Notes: generated by a model from the letters alone, not told the origin. Positions 34,941 to 44,343 are shown, counted from the first letter of the stretch. The stretch is DNA of 64,000 nucleotides from Sphingomonas quercus (GCF_018863195.1 NZ_JAHKRT010000008.1:62001-126000), one strand, 5' to 3'. Translations and numbers: made by a program.

Positions 34941-35123
34941 TTTCATTAACCCTCGATCATGTGAAAAGTCGGCCGCGCGCCTAGCAGGCGCCCCGGCCCG
35001 GGGCAATGGCATGAGCCATTCCGCACATCGCGACAAGGGTTTCTGGAACAAGCGACGTCGAGGTTATTTGAAACCAGCGGCCTAGTCGCCTATGTGGGTC
35101 GGTGCATCCGTCCGTCAGGAGCC

Positions 35124-35774
35124 ATGGTGGTCACGATAGTCATCCTCGCAATGGTCGCCGCGTTCGTCGCGTTGCGTCTCTATACCGTGCTAGGCCGCCG
35201 CACCGGCCATGAGCAGCAGCCCTTGCCGCTCAAGCCGGTCGAGGATCGCGCCAGCGTCTCGCCGCCGCGCCAGATCGCCGAGGCGGTCGCGGCACCCGCG
35301 CCCGAGCAGATGATCGAGGCGCAGGCGCGCGAAGGGTTGCGTGCGATCGTCTCCGCCGATCCGTCGTTCGACGCCGGCCGTTTCCTGGAGGGCGCTAAGT
35401 CCGCCTATCGCATGACGCTCGAAGCGTTCTGGGCGGGGGACGAGGCGGCGCTGGCGCGGCTGTGCGACGAGGAGGTGCGCGCCGCCTTCGTCGAATCGAT
35501 CGAGCAGCGCCGCGCCGACGGCCATGTCCTCGACAATCGTCTGGTGACGATCGAGAACGCCGCGATCCAGGATGCCCGCCTCTATGGCTCGACGGCGCTG
35601 GTGACGGTGCGCTTCGATGCCGACATCGCCGCCGTGACGCGCGACGCCGACGGCAATGTCGTCGCCGGATCGCTGACCGACGCGGTGCCGACGCACGATC
35701 TCTGGACGTTCAGCCGGCAGGTGAAGGCTGACGATCCCAACTGGGTGCTGGTCGAAACCGACGACGCGGCGTGA
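35124..35774 (+). CDS. Tim44/TimA family membrane-anchored protein
   Basis: A 216-residue protein with one N-terminal membrane helix (about residues 2-20), a short linker and a Tim44-like alpha+beta domain (F-L-E-G-A-K-S-A-Y-R-M-T-L-E-A-F-W-A-G-D ... L-W-T-F-S-R). Alphaproteobacterial TimA is the presumed ancestor of the mitochondrial import component. It begins at ATG 35124; the next codon GTG has better spacing from AGGAG. Its stop overlaps the mltA start. The secB/timA pairing suggests a link to protein export, but function is unproven. Confidence 0.85.
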   Translation: MVVTIVILAMVAAFVALRLYTVLGRRTGHEQQPLPLKPVEDRASVSPPRQIAEAVAAPAPEQMIEAQAREGLRAIVSADPSFDAGRFLEGAKSAYRMTLEAFWAGDEAALARLCDEEVRAAFVESIEQRRADGHVLDNRLVTIENAAIQDARLYGSTALVTVRFDADIAAVTRDADGNVVAGSLTDAVPTHDLWTFSRQVKADDPNWVLVETDDAA

Positions 35775-37018
35775 TCGCGCCGCTCCGGGTTTCGCGCGGT
35801 CTCGGGCTGGGGGCGCTGCTCGCGCTCGCCGCCTGTGTCGGGCCGACTCGGCAGGGGCCGACGCCGCGCCCCGCGCCGACCCCGCCCCCCGCCCGCCCGC
35901 AGATCGCGGTGCCGGTCCCGCCCGCGCCCACCCCGGCCAACGCCGTCGCCGCGGGGCTGAAACCCGGACCTGCCTTTGCCTCCCTGCCGACGGGGCAGCG
36001 GCCGCTGTCGGCGGCGCTGACCGCGTTCCGCCTGTCCTGTCCGGCGCTGGTGCGCCGCAGCGATCCGTCCGGGCTGACCCGCCCGGCCGACTGGCAGCCG
36101 GCCTGCGATGCTTCGGTGAGTTGGCCCGACACTGACGCGCAGGCCTTCTTCGCGCGCTATTTCGAGACGGCGCAGGTGGGCGACGGGCGGCTGTTCGCAA
36201 CCGGCTATTACGAGCCCGAGATCGCCGGATCGCGGGTGGCGGCGCCGGGTTTTGCGGTGCCGATCTACCGCAATCCCGGCGACATCATCGAAGTCGATCT
36301 CGGCCTGTGGTCGCAGGAGCTGAAGGGCCGGCGGGTACGCGGGCGAATCGAGCGCAACCGGCTGGTCCCCTATTACGAACGCGGGCAGATCGAGGACGGC
36401 GTGCTCGCCGGGCGCGGGCTTGAGCTGGCTTGGGCGGCCGACCCGGTGGAGCTGTTCTTCCTGGAGATCCAGGGCTCTGGACGGCTGCGCCTGCCGGACG
36501 GTTCGGTGATGCGGCTCGGCTTCGATGGGCAGAACGGCCGCGACTATGTCGGCATCGGCAGGCTGATGCGCGACCGCGGCCTGCTCGGGCCGGGCGAGAC
36601 GAACATGCAAGGCATCATGGCGTGGCTGCGCGCCCACCCCGATGAAGGCCGCGCGATCATGCGCGAGAACAAGAGCTACGTGTTCTTCCGCGAGCTGACC
36701 GGCGCCGGGCCGATCGGGGCGATGGGCGTGGCGGTGACCGGCGGCAGCTCGGTGGCGGCGGACCCGGGCTTCGTACCCCTTGGCGCGCCGATCCTGCTCG
36801 ACGCCGACCGGCCGGAAGCGAGCGGCCTGTGGATCGCGCAGGACACCGGGGGCGCGATCAAGGGCGCCAACCGGGTCGACACTTTCTGGGGCGCGGGCGC
36901 GGATGCGCGCACCATCGCGGGCGGCATGTCGGCGCGCGGGCAGGCGTGGCTGCTGCTGCCGATCGGAACGCTGGCGAGGCTGGGGTCAGGCAATGGTGCG
37001 GCGCCGCCTCGACCCTGA
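35771..37018 (+). CDS. mltA: Membrane-bound lytic murein transglycosylase A
   Basis: A 415-residue lipoprotein (lipobox L-A-A-C, Cys22) with a proline-rich linker (about 27-60), then the MltA domain (G-Y-Y-E-P-E, Y-R-N-P) and the 3D domain with the catalytic aspartate in R-V-D-T-F-W-G. It cleaves peptidoglycan forming 1,6-anhydromuramyl products. GTG start overlaps the TimA-like stop as GTGA. Its last 26 bases overlap the Smr gene. Confidence 0.93.
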   Translation: MIAPLRVSRGLGLGALLALAACVGPTRQGPTPRPAPTPPPARPQIAVPVPPAPTPANAVAAGLKPGPAFASLPTGQRPLSAALTAFRLSCPALVRRSDPSGLTRPADWQPACDASVSWPDTDAQAFFARYFETAQVGDGRLFATGYYEPEIAGSRVAAPGFAVPIYRNPGDIIEVDLGLWSQELKGRRVRGRIERNRLVPYYERGQIEDGVLAGRGLELAWAADPVELFFLEIQGSGRLRLPDGSVMRLGFDGQNGRDYVGIGRLMRDRGLLGPGETNMQGIMAWLRAHPDEGRAIMRENKSYVFFRELTGAGPIGAMGVAVTGGSSVAADPGFVPLGAPILLDADRPEASGLWIAQDTGGAIKGANRVDTFWGAGADARTIAGGMSARGQAWLLLPIGTLARLGSGNGAAPPRP

Positions 37019-37535
37019 GGAACAGGCGCTATGGGCGAAGGTGGCCGGTACGGTGAAGCCGCTGCCCGGGCGGGTGGTGCCGCCGGTGCCGAGGCACGCC
37101 GTGGCGCCAGACCTGCCGGCCGTGCTCGCTCACGAACCGCAGCCGGCCCGGGAGCGCAAGGCCCCGCCACGCCCGGCGAAGCCGCCGGCGAACACGCTGG
37201 ACGCGACCTGGGATCGCCGTCTCGGCCGGGGGCTTGCTGCCCCGGACATGACGCTCGACCTGCACGGCTACACGCTCGCCGCGGCTCATGCCGCGCTCGA
37301 CGCGGGGCTTGCGCGGGCGGTGGCGCAGCAGGCGCGGCTGGTGCTGCTCGTCACCGGCCGGCCACCGCGCGGCGAGTGGCACCCGGACGTGCCGCGGAGA
37401 GGCGCGATCCGCGCGGCGATTGGCGACTGGCTGGGCAGCTCCCGCTTCGCCGACCGCATCGCCGCCGTGCGTGGCGCCCATCCGCGTCATGGCGGGGCGG
37501 GGGCGCTCTACATCGTCATGCGGCGGCCGCGTTAG
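36993..37535 (+). CDS. Smr-domain protein
   Basis: A 180-residue protein: a disordered, Pro/Arg-rich N-terminal half and a C-terminal Smr domain with L-D-L-H-G-Y-T-L-A-A-A, L-L-V-T-G-R-P, and G-G-A-G-A-L-Y-I-V-M-R-R. Smr domains nick or cut nucleic acids; stand-alone Smr proteins in bacteria can act on ribosome collisions or recombination intermediates. ATG at 36993 lies inside the end of mltA (26-nt overlap), with CAGG upstream. Confidence 0.85.
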   Translation: MVRRRLDPEEQALWAKVAGTVKPLPGRVVPPVPRHAVAPDLPAVLAHEPQPARERKAPPRPAKPPANTLDATWDRRLGRGLAAPDMTLDLHGYTLAAAHAALDAGLARAVAQQARLVLLVTGRPPRGEWHPDVPRRGAIRAAIGDWLGSSRFADRIAAVRGAHPRHGGAGALYIVMRRPR

Positions 37536-37635
37536 CGGCGCAACACCATGGAAAGGCCGCCTCACTCCCCGCAATGGGGGGGAGGATTCCTTAAGACCTG
37601 CCGGCTATCCGGACGTTCGCTAAGCGGCGACGGGG

Positions 37636-38541
37636 ATGATGGCGGCGGATCAATCACACAAGGGTCGGGCGCTGGCATTCGCCCTGGGCGCGGGCGCGCT
37701 CGCCTTTTTGCTGTGCGTGCTCGGCATGCTCGCGTGGCCCGGCCTGTCGGCGGAGGTCGATGAGGTCGCTGCGGCGCTCTCCGTATCGGTGATGTGCGGC
37801 GTGCTGAGCTGGGCCGCTGCCGAACGCGCGATCGCCGTCCATGCCGAGGCGATCGACGCCATTTCCGAGCGGCTCGAACAGGCTGCGGCGGGCGACATCG
37901 TCTCGCCAAGCCCGCCGGCCGTGGGCGTCGCCTGGCCCGGGGTGGCGGAAGCGCTGGACATGATGTTCGCGCGCATGCGCCGCAATCTCGACCGGGTGAA
38001 CCGGCTGGCCTTCTATGACCCGGTAACGGGGCTGCCGAACCGAGCCCATTTCCGCGAGACCGCCGCCTGCGCCATCGAGGAGGCAGTGGCCGGCGGCGAG
38101 CGGCCGGCGTTGCTGTTCGTCGACCTCGACGGCTTCAAGCTGGTCAATGACCGGTTCGGTCATGCCGCCGGCGATCGCATGCTGGCGGAGATGGCGGCGC
38201 GGCTGCGCGAGGTGCTGATCGACAGGGACGGAGCGTTGCCGGCGCGGCTGGCGGGAGACGAGTTCATCATTCTGCTCACCGATGGCAACGCGGCGCTGGC
38301 GCTGGCCGAGGCGGTGGTGGAGGCGGCGAAGGCGCCGGCGACGATCGAGGGGCAGGCCGTCGCGATCGGCGCGTCGGTGGGGGTGGCGCTGTGGCCGGAC
38401 CATGGCCGGACGCTGCCGGGGCTGATGGGCGCGGCCGACCGCGCGATGTATCAGGCCAAGGCCGCCGGCCGGGGGCGGGCCTGCCTGTTCGACGGGATCG
38501 TCGATCAGCCGGGCAGAACGCGACGGAGCAAGGCCGCGTAA
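37636..38541 (+). CDS. GGDEF-domain protein (putative diguanylate cyclase)
   Basis: A 301-residue membrane protein: two helices (about 11-33 and 42-66), a short HAMP-like linker and a GGDEF domain from about residue 122 (F-Y-D-P-V-T-G-L-P-N-R). The active-site motif is A-G-D-E-F (206-210), a variant generally compatible with cyclic-di-GMP synthesis. No R-x-x-D inhibitory site is visible before it. It converges on dapE, overlapping its 3' end by 37 nt. Activity should be tested because of the variant motif. Confidence 0.88.
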   Translation: MMAADQSHKGRALAFALGAGALAFLLCVLGMLAWPGLSAEVDEVAAALSVSVMCGVLSWAAAERAIAVHAEAIDAISERLEQAAAGDIVSPSPPAVGVAWPGVAEALDMMFARMRRNLDRVNRLAFYDPVTGLPNRAHFRETAACAIEEAVAGGERPALLFVDLDGFKLVNDRFGHAAGDRMLAEMAARLREVLIDRDGALPARLAGDEFIILLTDGNAALALAEAVVEAAKAPATIEGQAVAIGASVGVALWPDHGRTLPGLMGAADRAMYQAKAAGRGRACLFDGIVDQPGRTRRSKAA

Positions 38542-39638
38542 ATCCGCGCGAGCTGGCGCAGATCGTCGACGGCGACGGCCTCGTCCAGCTTGTGCATCGT
38601 CGCGTTGGGCAAGCCGAATTCGACCACCGGGCAGATGCGCGACAGGAAGCGCGCGTCGGAGGTGCCGCCGGTCGTGGACAGCTCGGCCACGAGGCCGGTG
38701 ACCTCGGTGATCGCCTCGCCCAGCATGCCGGACAGCGCGCCCGGCGCGGTGAGGAATGACTCGCCGGAGATGCGCGCGGTGAGCGTGGCGCGCGGCGCCT
38801 CCTCCAGCAGGATGGCGCGCACCTGGTCGACCAGCGCCTCGCCGCTATGCATGTCGTTGAAGCGGATGTTGATGCGCGCAGTGGCGCGGGCGGGGATGAC
38901 GTTGGCGGCGGGATTGCCGATGGCGATGTCGGTGATCTCGAGATTCGAAGGCTGGAACCATTCATTGCCGCGATCGAGCTCGAGCGCGCTGAGGCGGGCC
39001 AGCGCGCGCACCAGCCGCGGCGCGGGATTGTCGGCGAGATGTGGATAGGCGACATGGCCCTGCGTGCCCGGCACATCGATCCACATATTGACGGAGCCGC
39101 GCCGGCCGATCTTCATCATGTCGCCGAGCCGCGACTGCGAGGTCGGCTCGCCGACCAGGCACAGGTCCGGGTGCTGGCCGTTAGCGGCCATCCACGCGAT
39201 CAGCGACCGGGTACCGTAGGTGGCCGGGCCTTCCTCGTCGCCGGTGATGATCAGGCTGACCGTGCCGGGATGGTCGCGCACTTCCGCGGCGGCGGCAACG
39301 AAGGCGGCAATGGCGCCCTTCATGTCCACCGCGCCGCGCCCGTAGAGCACGCCGTCCGCCACTGTCGCTGTGAACGGGTCACTCGCCCAGCCTTCGCCCG
39401 GCGGCACGACGTCGGTGTGGCCGGCGAAGGCTAAATGCGGCGCGCCGGCGCCGCGTACCGCGAAGAGATTCTCGATCGGCCCGTCCGGCGCCTCGCCTGC
39501 GGCGAAGCGGTGCACGGCAAAGCCGATGGCGGCGAGGGCCTCGGCGAGCACCGCCATCGCACCGCCGTCTGCGGGCGTGACGCTGGGGCAGGCGATAAGG
39601 CGGCCGGCGAGGTCGACCGGATCGATTGCGGCATTCAT
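38505..39638 (-). CDS. dapE: Succinyl-diaminopimelate desuccinylase
   Basis: A 377-residue M20 metallohydrolase that removes succinate from N-succinyl-LL-diaminopimelate in lysine and peptidoglycan synthesis. Metal and catalytic residues are visible in F-A-G-H-T-D-V-V-P-P-G, R-G-A-V-D-M-K-G, and T-G-D-E-E-G-P-A; S-R-I-C-P-V-V-E-F-G lies near the end. Start ATG at 39638. Stand-alone; a dispersed repeat lies just upstream. Confidence 0.96.
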   Translation of the reverse strand: MNAAIDPVDLAGRLIACPSVTPADGGAMAVLAEALAAIGFAVHRFAAGEAPDGPIENLFAVRGAGAPHLAFAGHTDVVPPGEGWASDPFTATVADGVLYGRGAVDMKGAIAAFVAAAAEVRDHPGTVSLIITGDEEGPATYGTRSLIAWMAANGQHPDLCLVGEPTSQSRLGDMMKIGRRGSVNMWIDVPGTQGHVAYPHLADNPAPRLVRALARLSALELDRGNEWFQPSNLEITDIAIGNPAANVIPARATARINIRFNDMHSGEALVDQVRAILLEEAPRATLTARISGESFLTAPGALSGMLGEAITEVTGLVAELSTTGGTSDARFLSRICPVVEFGLPNATMHKLDEAVAVDDLRQLARIYAALLRRVLPG

Positions 39639-39713
39639 CCTGGCCCGTCCCCTTGGCGGGATTGAAAATGTCCGTTCGTCCTGGGTAGGAACCGAGCGAA
39701 GCCGAAGTACGCT

Positions 39714-39748
39714 GCTCCGACAGGCTCAGCAGCTACTGAGGGCGAGCG
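39714..39748 (+). repeat. Dispersed repeat, CTGAGGGCGAGCGG type
   Basis: CTCCGACAGGCTCAGCAGCTACTGAGGGCGAGCGG (split motif halves), in the divergent gap between dapE and the cupin gene. Confidence 0.6.
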
Positions 39749-39797
39749 GCTCAATCAATACAGCAGATTCCGGGCCGATGCAGCGAATGGAGGGACA

Positions 39798-40247
39798 ATG
39801 CCGAAGATCGATGTCGAGGCCGTGCCGCTGACCAACCGCACCGGCTATCCCGCGCCCTTCGCCGAGGCGGTGGCGGGGCGTTTCGTGCGCCGGCTGGGGC
39901 CGGCATCGGGGCTGAGCGAATTCGGGGCGAGCCACGTCACGCTCGAGCCCGGCGCCGCTTCCAGTCAGCGCCACTGGCACGAGGCCGAGGACGAGCTGGT
40001 GGTGATGCTGGCTGGCGAGGCGGTGCTGATCGACGATCGGGGCCGCACCGTGATGCGCCCGGGCGACGTCGCCGCATTCCCGAAGAATGACGGCAACGGC
40101 CATCACCTCGTCAACGAGAGCGGCCGCCCGTGCACCTTCGTGGCGATCGGCCGGGTGCCGGAGGGCGTCGCCCATTATCCCGACATCGACCTGGTGTTCG
40201 ACGGGCCGACCGGCCGCTACCTCCACAAGGACGGCACGCCTTATTGA
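39798..40247 (+). CDS. Cupin-domain protein
   Basis: A 149-residue single cupin. The metal-site motif reads S-S-Q-R-H-W-H-E-A-E-D-E-L (His, His, Glu) and the second motif M-R-P-G-D-V-A-A-F-P-K-N-D-G-N-G-H-H carries the last histidine. Such small cupins bind metals and act as isomerases, dioxygenases or sensors; no specific substrate can be inferred. The C-terminus R-Y-L-H-K-D-G-T-P-Y is shared by a cupin group common in alphaproteobacteria. It converges with the CZB gene, overlapping by 7 nt. Confidence 0.85.
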   Translation: MPKIDVEAVPLTNRTGYPAPFAEAVAGRFVRRLGPASGLSEFGASHVTLEPGAASSQRHWHEAEDELVVMLAGEAVLIDDRGRTVMRPGDVAAFPKNDGNGHHLVNESGRPCTFVAIGRVPEGVAHYPDIDLVFDGPTGRYLHKDGTPY

Positions 40248-40639
40248 AGCTCGCCTTTCCATTTCATCAGCGCGCGCACCAGCTTCTCGGATTTTTCACT
40301 GAATTCGGTTTCGAACAGCGCACTCGCCTGGGTCTTGCGACCGTGGAGGGCATGGGCGAGGACATCGGCGGCGGTGACGTGAAACTCGGCGTGGAGCCGC
40401 TTCACCACCTTGTAGGGGAGGCCCCCCTTGGTGCCGGCGTCGATTTCCGGACTGTGATGCAGCCATTTGCCGAAGGCGCATTTGTCGTCGCAGCGCACTT
40501 CGGCGACGTTGGCGTCGCTGATCCCCGAGCTGATCGCGCTGCGCAGGCGCATCTTCCACAATCCATGCGCGCCGATCCCGTCGGCAATTCCCTTCACAAG
40601 ATGGCTAGCCATGGCATTCATCCCGTTCGATGACGACAT
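40241..40639 (-). CDS. Stand-alone CZB (chemoreceptor zinc-binding) domain protein
   Basis: A 132-residue protein consisting of a CZB domain. The 3-His/1-Cys zinc site is visible: His25 in A-H-G-L-W-K, Cys54 in C-A-F-G-K-W-L, and His83 and His87 in L-H-A-E-F-H. CZB domains sense zinc or hypochlorite and usually sit at the C-terminus of chemoreceptors or diguanylate cyclases. Here it is a separate gene 87 nt downstream of a PAS-MCP gene, in the same frame but after several in-frame stops. It may act in trans on that receptor. Confidence 0.85.
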   Translation of the reverse strand: MSSSNGMNAMASHLVKGIADGIGAHGLWKMRLRSAISSGISDANVAEVRCDDKCAFGKWLHHSPEIDAGTKGGLPYKVVKRLHAEFHVTAADVLAHALHGRKTQASALFETEFSEKSEKLVRALMKWKGELQ

Positions 40640-40726
40640 CGAACGCTAGCCCCGAAATCCTTGCATCGGATTAACGGTAGAAATGAATCTAACAGGGACA
40701 CGAATGAATTAATACGACTGTCATTG

Positions 40727-41788
40727 TCAATGAAATCCGGCAGAGAGGCCGAGCATGCCGCGCCTCGCTTCCATCATCCGCGCCGCTTTTTCGGTGGCGC
40801 TGCGCGTGTCCCCGGCCAGCTTCTTGACCTCGCTGGCGACGACCGCGAAGCCGCGGCTGGCATCGCCGCCGCGCGCCGCCTCGATGGTCGCGTTGATGGC
40901 CAGCAGGCGGGTCTGGGTGGCGATGCCGCCGATGGTGGTGACGATCGCAGCGAGCTGTTCCATCGTCTCTTCCAGATCGGAGGTGCGGGCTTCGAGCTGG
41001 CGCTGGAGGTTGCGTCCTTCCTCAAGCCGGGTCTGCACCTCCTGCTCCAGGCGGACCTGCTGGGTGACGTCGCTGGCGATCTTCATCACCGCGCGCGGGT
41101 GGCCGTCCGTGTCGAGGAGGGGGTTGTAAGTCGCCTGGATCCACACATCGCCCCCGTCGCGGCCGCGGCGCAGATAGCGGCCCGAGGCGAACTGGCCGCG
41201 CCCCAGCCCTTCCCAGAAATCATGATATTCCATCGACTCGGCAAAGGCCGGCGAGCAGAGCACCGAATGGTGGCGCCCGATCAGCTCGTCCCAGCGATAG
41301 CCGAAGGCGCGGACGAAATTGTCGTTCACGTCGAGGATCATGCCGTCCAGCGAGAATTCGGCGACCGCCTGGGACCGCGAGATGGCGTTGATGCGGCCTT
41401 CGAACTCGGCGTTTCTCTCGCGGGAATCGGTGACGTCGAGGGCGAGCTTCAGGATCTTGCAGGGCTGGCCCCCGGCATCGAGGATCGGGTTATAGGTGGC
41501 GCGCAGCCATACTTCCCGGCCGTCGCTGGTCAGGCGCTTGTAGATGCCGCTGTCGAACTCGCCCCGGGCGAGCTTGTCCCAGAAGGCGGCATGGGCCGAC
41601 GAGGCGGCATGGCCGGCCGGGCAGAACATCGCGTGCGGGGCGCCCTCAATCTCGTCGAGCCTGTAGCCCATCATGTCGAGGAAGGCGTCGTTTGCCCACA
41701 GCACCTTGCCGTCGAGGGCGAATTCAATGACCGGCTGGGAGCGGCAGACCGCCTGCCAGACCGCTTCCCCCATGTCCTCGCGCACCAT
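40727..41788 (-). CDS. Soluble PAS-PAS methyl-accepting chemotaxis-type protein (short)
   Basis: A 353-residue cytoplasmic protein: PAS1 (about 10-125), PAS2 (about 130-245), each with the F-W-D/E-x-L-A/G-R-G-E/Q-F insert typical of PAS-MCPs, then a short signalling region with the receptor tip [20 protein letters not shown]. Only about 30 residues follow the tip, so most of the returning helix and any methylation region are missing. No membrane segments. ATG 41788 has GGAGCGGGAC upstream. It pairs with the adjacent CZB gene. Confidence 0.88.
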   Translation of the reverse strand: MVREDMGEAVWQAVCRSQPVIEFALDGKVLWANDAFLDMMGYRLDEIEGAPHAMFCPAGHAASSAHAAFWDKLARGEFDSGIYKRLTSDGREVWLRATYNPILDAGGQPCKILKLALDVTDSRERNAEFEGRINAISRSQAVAEFSLDGMILDVNDNFVRAFGYRWDELIGRHHSVLCSPAFAESMEYHDFWEGLGRGQFASGRYLRRGRDGGDVWIQATYNPLLDTDGHPRAVMKIASDVTQQVRLEQEVQTRLEEGRNLQRQLEARTSDLEETMEQLAAIVTTIGGIATQTRLLAINATIEAARGGDASRGFAVVASEVKKLAGDTRSATEKAARMMEARRGMLGLSAGFH

Positions 41789-41888
41789 GTCCCGCTCCGT
41801 CGCCCTCCCCAGAAAAAGGGTTAAACGGCGTTCGTAAACATATCCGTAATGGTGCCGATTCCGCGTGATCTGCGTGGAGCGCCCTGCG

Positions 41889-42554
41889 CTATTTTGCCGG
41901 CACCTCGAACTTCTCGATCACCCACGGCTCTTCCTGGGCGGCGGCGATCCATTCGCGGACGAACGGATGGTCGATCACCGCCGCGCCATAGGCGGCGGCA
42001 AAGCGCGGCACCGGGATGGCATAGGTGAGCAGGCGGGTCACCACCGGCGCGAACATGATGTCCACCGCGCCGAAATCCCCGAACAGGAAATCACCCGATC
42101 CCCCCCAGCGCGACCGCGCCTCGGCCCACAGCTCGACGATGCGGGTGACGTCGCGCTGGGTGCCTTCCGACAATTCGGCCGGCGGATAGCGGCGGCGCAC
42201 GTTCATGCCATGCTCACGGCGCAGCGTCGCGAAGCCGGAATGCATCTCCGCCGCCATCGAGCGCGCCGCAGCGCGGGCGGCGGCGTCGGCGGGCCAGAAG
42301 CGATCGTCGCTGGATTGCTCGGCGAGATATTCGATGATCGCCATGCTGTCCCACACGACGATGTCGCCATCCCACAGGATCGGCACCTTGCCCGAGGACG
42401 GCGCGAACTCGTCGCCCTGGCGGCGCTTGTCCCAATCCTCGTCATAGAGGGGGACGACGATCTCCTCGAATTCGACGCCGGATTGCCGGACGGCGAGCCA
42501 GCCCCGCATCGACCAGGAGGAATAGGCCTTGTTGCCGATGATGAGCTTCAACAT
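41889..42554 (-). CDS. Glutathione S-transferase family protein
   Basis: A 221-residue GST. The thioredoxin-like N-domain starts [14 protein letters not shown] with the catalytic serine region, and contains G-K-V-P-I-L and [10 protein letters not shown]; the helical C-domain follows ([16 protein letters not shown]). Start ATG at 42554; the frame extends upstream without similarity. It lies between the PAS-MCP and the SMP-30 genes; its substrate is unknown. Confidence 0.9.
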   Translation of the reverse strand: MLKLIIGNKAYSSWSMRGWLAVRQSGVEFEEIVVPLYDEDWDKRRQGDEFAPSSGKVPILWDGDIVVWDSMAIIEYLAEQSSDDRFWPADAAARAAARSMAAEMHSGFATLRREHGMNVRRRYPPAELSEGTQRDVTRIVELWAEARSRWGGSGDFLFGDFGAVDIMFAPVVTRLLTYAIPVPRFAAAYGAAVIDHPFVREWIAAAQEEPWVIEKFEVPAK

Positions 42555-42625
42555 GGGCGCGGGATAGCCGGGCAGGCTTGAGCCGGCAACCGCATCTCCC
42601 GGCAGTATCAGATTCTGGGTCGGGA

Positions 42626-43639
42626 TCACATCGGGATCTTGCGCGCCTTGACCGGGATGCGAGCGACCTTCGCCACCGAAGTGATGTAGAGATAGCCATC
42701 GGCGCCGAACTCGCAATTGGAGATCGACCCGTCGAGACGCACGATACCGAGGCGGCGGCCCTGCGGATTGATGATGCTGAGCCCGTCGCGGCTCGACGTC
42801 CAGAGATTGCCGGCGGCGTCGATCTTCATGCCGTCCGCGCCGGGGCGCATGCCCTGCGCGGCAAGATCGATGAACGGCCGCTGCGAGACGGAGCGGCCCT
42901 GCGCGTCGAGCTTGTGCGCCACCCAGCCGATCTGCCCGTCGGTATGATAGAGGGTGCCGCCGTCGGGCGACAGGGCGATGCCGTTGGGTCGCGCGTCGCG
43001 GGTGACCAGGCTGACCTTGCCGTCGCGGCCGAGCCGGAAGACACCGGTAAAGTCCAGTTCGCGCAGCGGCGAATTGGCGCCGCCGGCCAGGCCAGCCGGC
43101 GGATCGGTGAAGAACATCGCGCCGTCCGCGGGCGAGATGACGACGTCGTTGGGGCTGTTGAAGCGCTTGCCCTCGAAACGATCCGCCAGCACCGTGCGGC
43201 GCCGGGTGACGAGATCAATGCGGACGATGGCGCGGTTGCCGCTGTCCGCAGCGATGATCGCCCCCGGGGCGAGGGCGAGACCGTTGGTCCCCGGCTCGGC
43301 AAGACCAGCGGTAGCGGCGTCCGCCTGATAGCCGGAGGGGGCGAGCCACGCGGACTTGCCCTCGCGCGCCGTCCAGCGGCTGATGCCGTTGGCGCGCGGA
43401 TCGGACACGTAGAGCGCGCCGCGGGCGTCACCGACCCATAGCGGACCCTCGCTCCAGTTGAACCCGTCCATGATGATTTCGGCCTGCGCAGCCGGATCGA
43501 TCAGCGCATCGAGCGCCGGGTCGAGCCGCTCGACCCGGCCATAGGCGGGCGAGGCGATCGCCTGCGCGAAAAGCGGCGAGGCGAGGGCGGTCGTGACCCC
43601 CGCGAGGATTGCGCGGCGGGCGAGGAGGGGCTGGTCCAT
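42626..43639 (-). CDS. SMP-30/gluconolactonase family protein (exported)
   Basis: A 337-residue lactonase homologue with an N-terminal export signal that contains twin arginines (A-R-R-A-I-L-A-G, cut near L-F-A-Q-A), suggesting Tat or Sec export. The propeller shows S-E-G-P-L-W, N-S-P-N-D-V-V-I-S, F-F-T-D-P-P-A-G, A-R-P-N-G-I-A-L-S-P-D-G and G-A-D-G-M-K-I-D. The domain starts R-L-D-P-A-L-D-A as in the lipoprotein at 963-2063. It lies downstream of engB. Probably hydrolyses a sugar lactone in the periplasm. Confidence 0.88.
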   Translation of the reverse strand: MDQPLLARRAILAGVTTALASPLFAQAIASPAYGRVERLDPALDALIDPAAQAEIIMDGFNWSEGPLWVGDARGALYVSDPRANGISRWTAREGKSAWLAPSGYQADAATAGLAEPGTNGLALAPGAIIAADSGNRAIVRIDLVTRRRTVLADRFEGKRFNSPNDVVISPADGAMFFTDPPAGLAGGANSPLRELDFTGVFRLGRDGKVSLVTRDARPNGIALSPDGGTLYHTDGQIGWVAHKLDAQGRSVSQRPFIDLAAQGMRPGADGMKIDAAGNLWTSSRDGLSIINPQGRRLGIVRLDGSISNCEFGADGYLYITSVAKVARIPVKARKIPM

Positions 43640-43692
43640 CGACAGTCTTCCTGACAGGGCGGAGCCTGGGGACTGTATACAGACGAGCCTGC

Positions 43693-44343
43693 CTAGTCGA
43701 TCGCCTCCAGCACGGCGGCTCTCAATTCCGGAATTCCTTCGCCGGTTTCGGCAGAGGTGGCCATGATCTCCGGATGAGCGGCGACATGTTTGCGCGCCTC
43801 GCCCTCGGTGGCGGCGCGCATCGCGGCGAGCGCGCTCGGCTTGATCTTGTCCGCCTTGGTGAGAACGAGGCGATAGGAGACGGCGGCCTTGTCCAGCATT
43901 TCCATCAGCTCGTGATCGACCTCCTTGAGGCCGTGACGGCTGTCGACCAGCACCAGCACGCGGCGCAGCACGGCGCGGCCGCGCAGATAGTCGTTCACCA
44001 GGAATTTCCAGCGGCGCACCATATCCTTCGGCGCGCGGGCAAAGCCGTAGCCCGGCATGTCGACGAGCCGAAAACGCAGCGGATCGCCGACGTCGAAGAA
44101 GTTCAGCTCCTGCGTGCGACCAGGGGTGTTGGATGTGCGGGCGAGCCCGCTCCGGCCGGTCAGCGCGTTGAGCAGCGAGGACTTGCCGACGTTGGAGCGG
44201 CCGGCAAAGGCCACCTCGCGGACCACCGGGTCCGGCAGGAAATTCAGCGACGGCGCCGATTTCAGGAAGCCGACGGGGCCGGCAAAGAGCTTGCGCGCGG
44301 CCTCGATCGCGGCGGTGCGCGCATCCTCCTCCTCGGGCGTCAC
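43693..44343 (-). CDS. engB: Ribosome biogenesis GTPase EngB (YihA/YsxC)
   Basis: A 216-residue essential GTPase for 50S assembly. G1 G-R-S-N-V-G-K-S-S, G3 D-M-P-G-Y-G-F-A, G4 T-K-A-D-K are present. GTG start at 44343 overlaps the yidC stop as GTGA. It closes the rpmH-rnpA-yidD-yidC-engB run. Confidence 0.96.
   Translation of the reverse strand: MTPEEEDARTAAIEAARKLFAGPVGFLKSAPSLNFLPDPVVREVAFAGRSNVGKSSLLNALTGRSGLARTSNTPGRTQELNFFDVGDPLRFRLVDMPGYGFARAPKDMVRRWKFLVNDYLRGRAVLRRVLVLVDSRHGLKEVDHELMEMLDKAAVSYRLVLTKADKIKPSALAAMRAATEGEARKHVAAHPEIMATSAETGEGIPELRAAVLEAID

Noticed and set aside
40640-40726. A frameshift or single stop separating a fused MCP-CZB gene.
   Set aside because: The two are in the same frame but several stop codons lie between them and the gap does not look coding, so they are treated as two genes.
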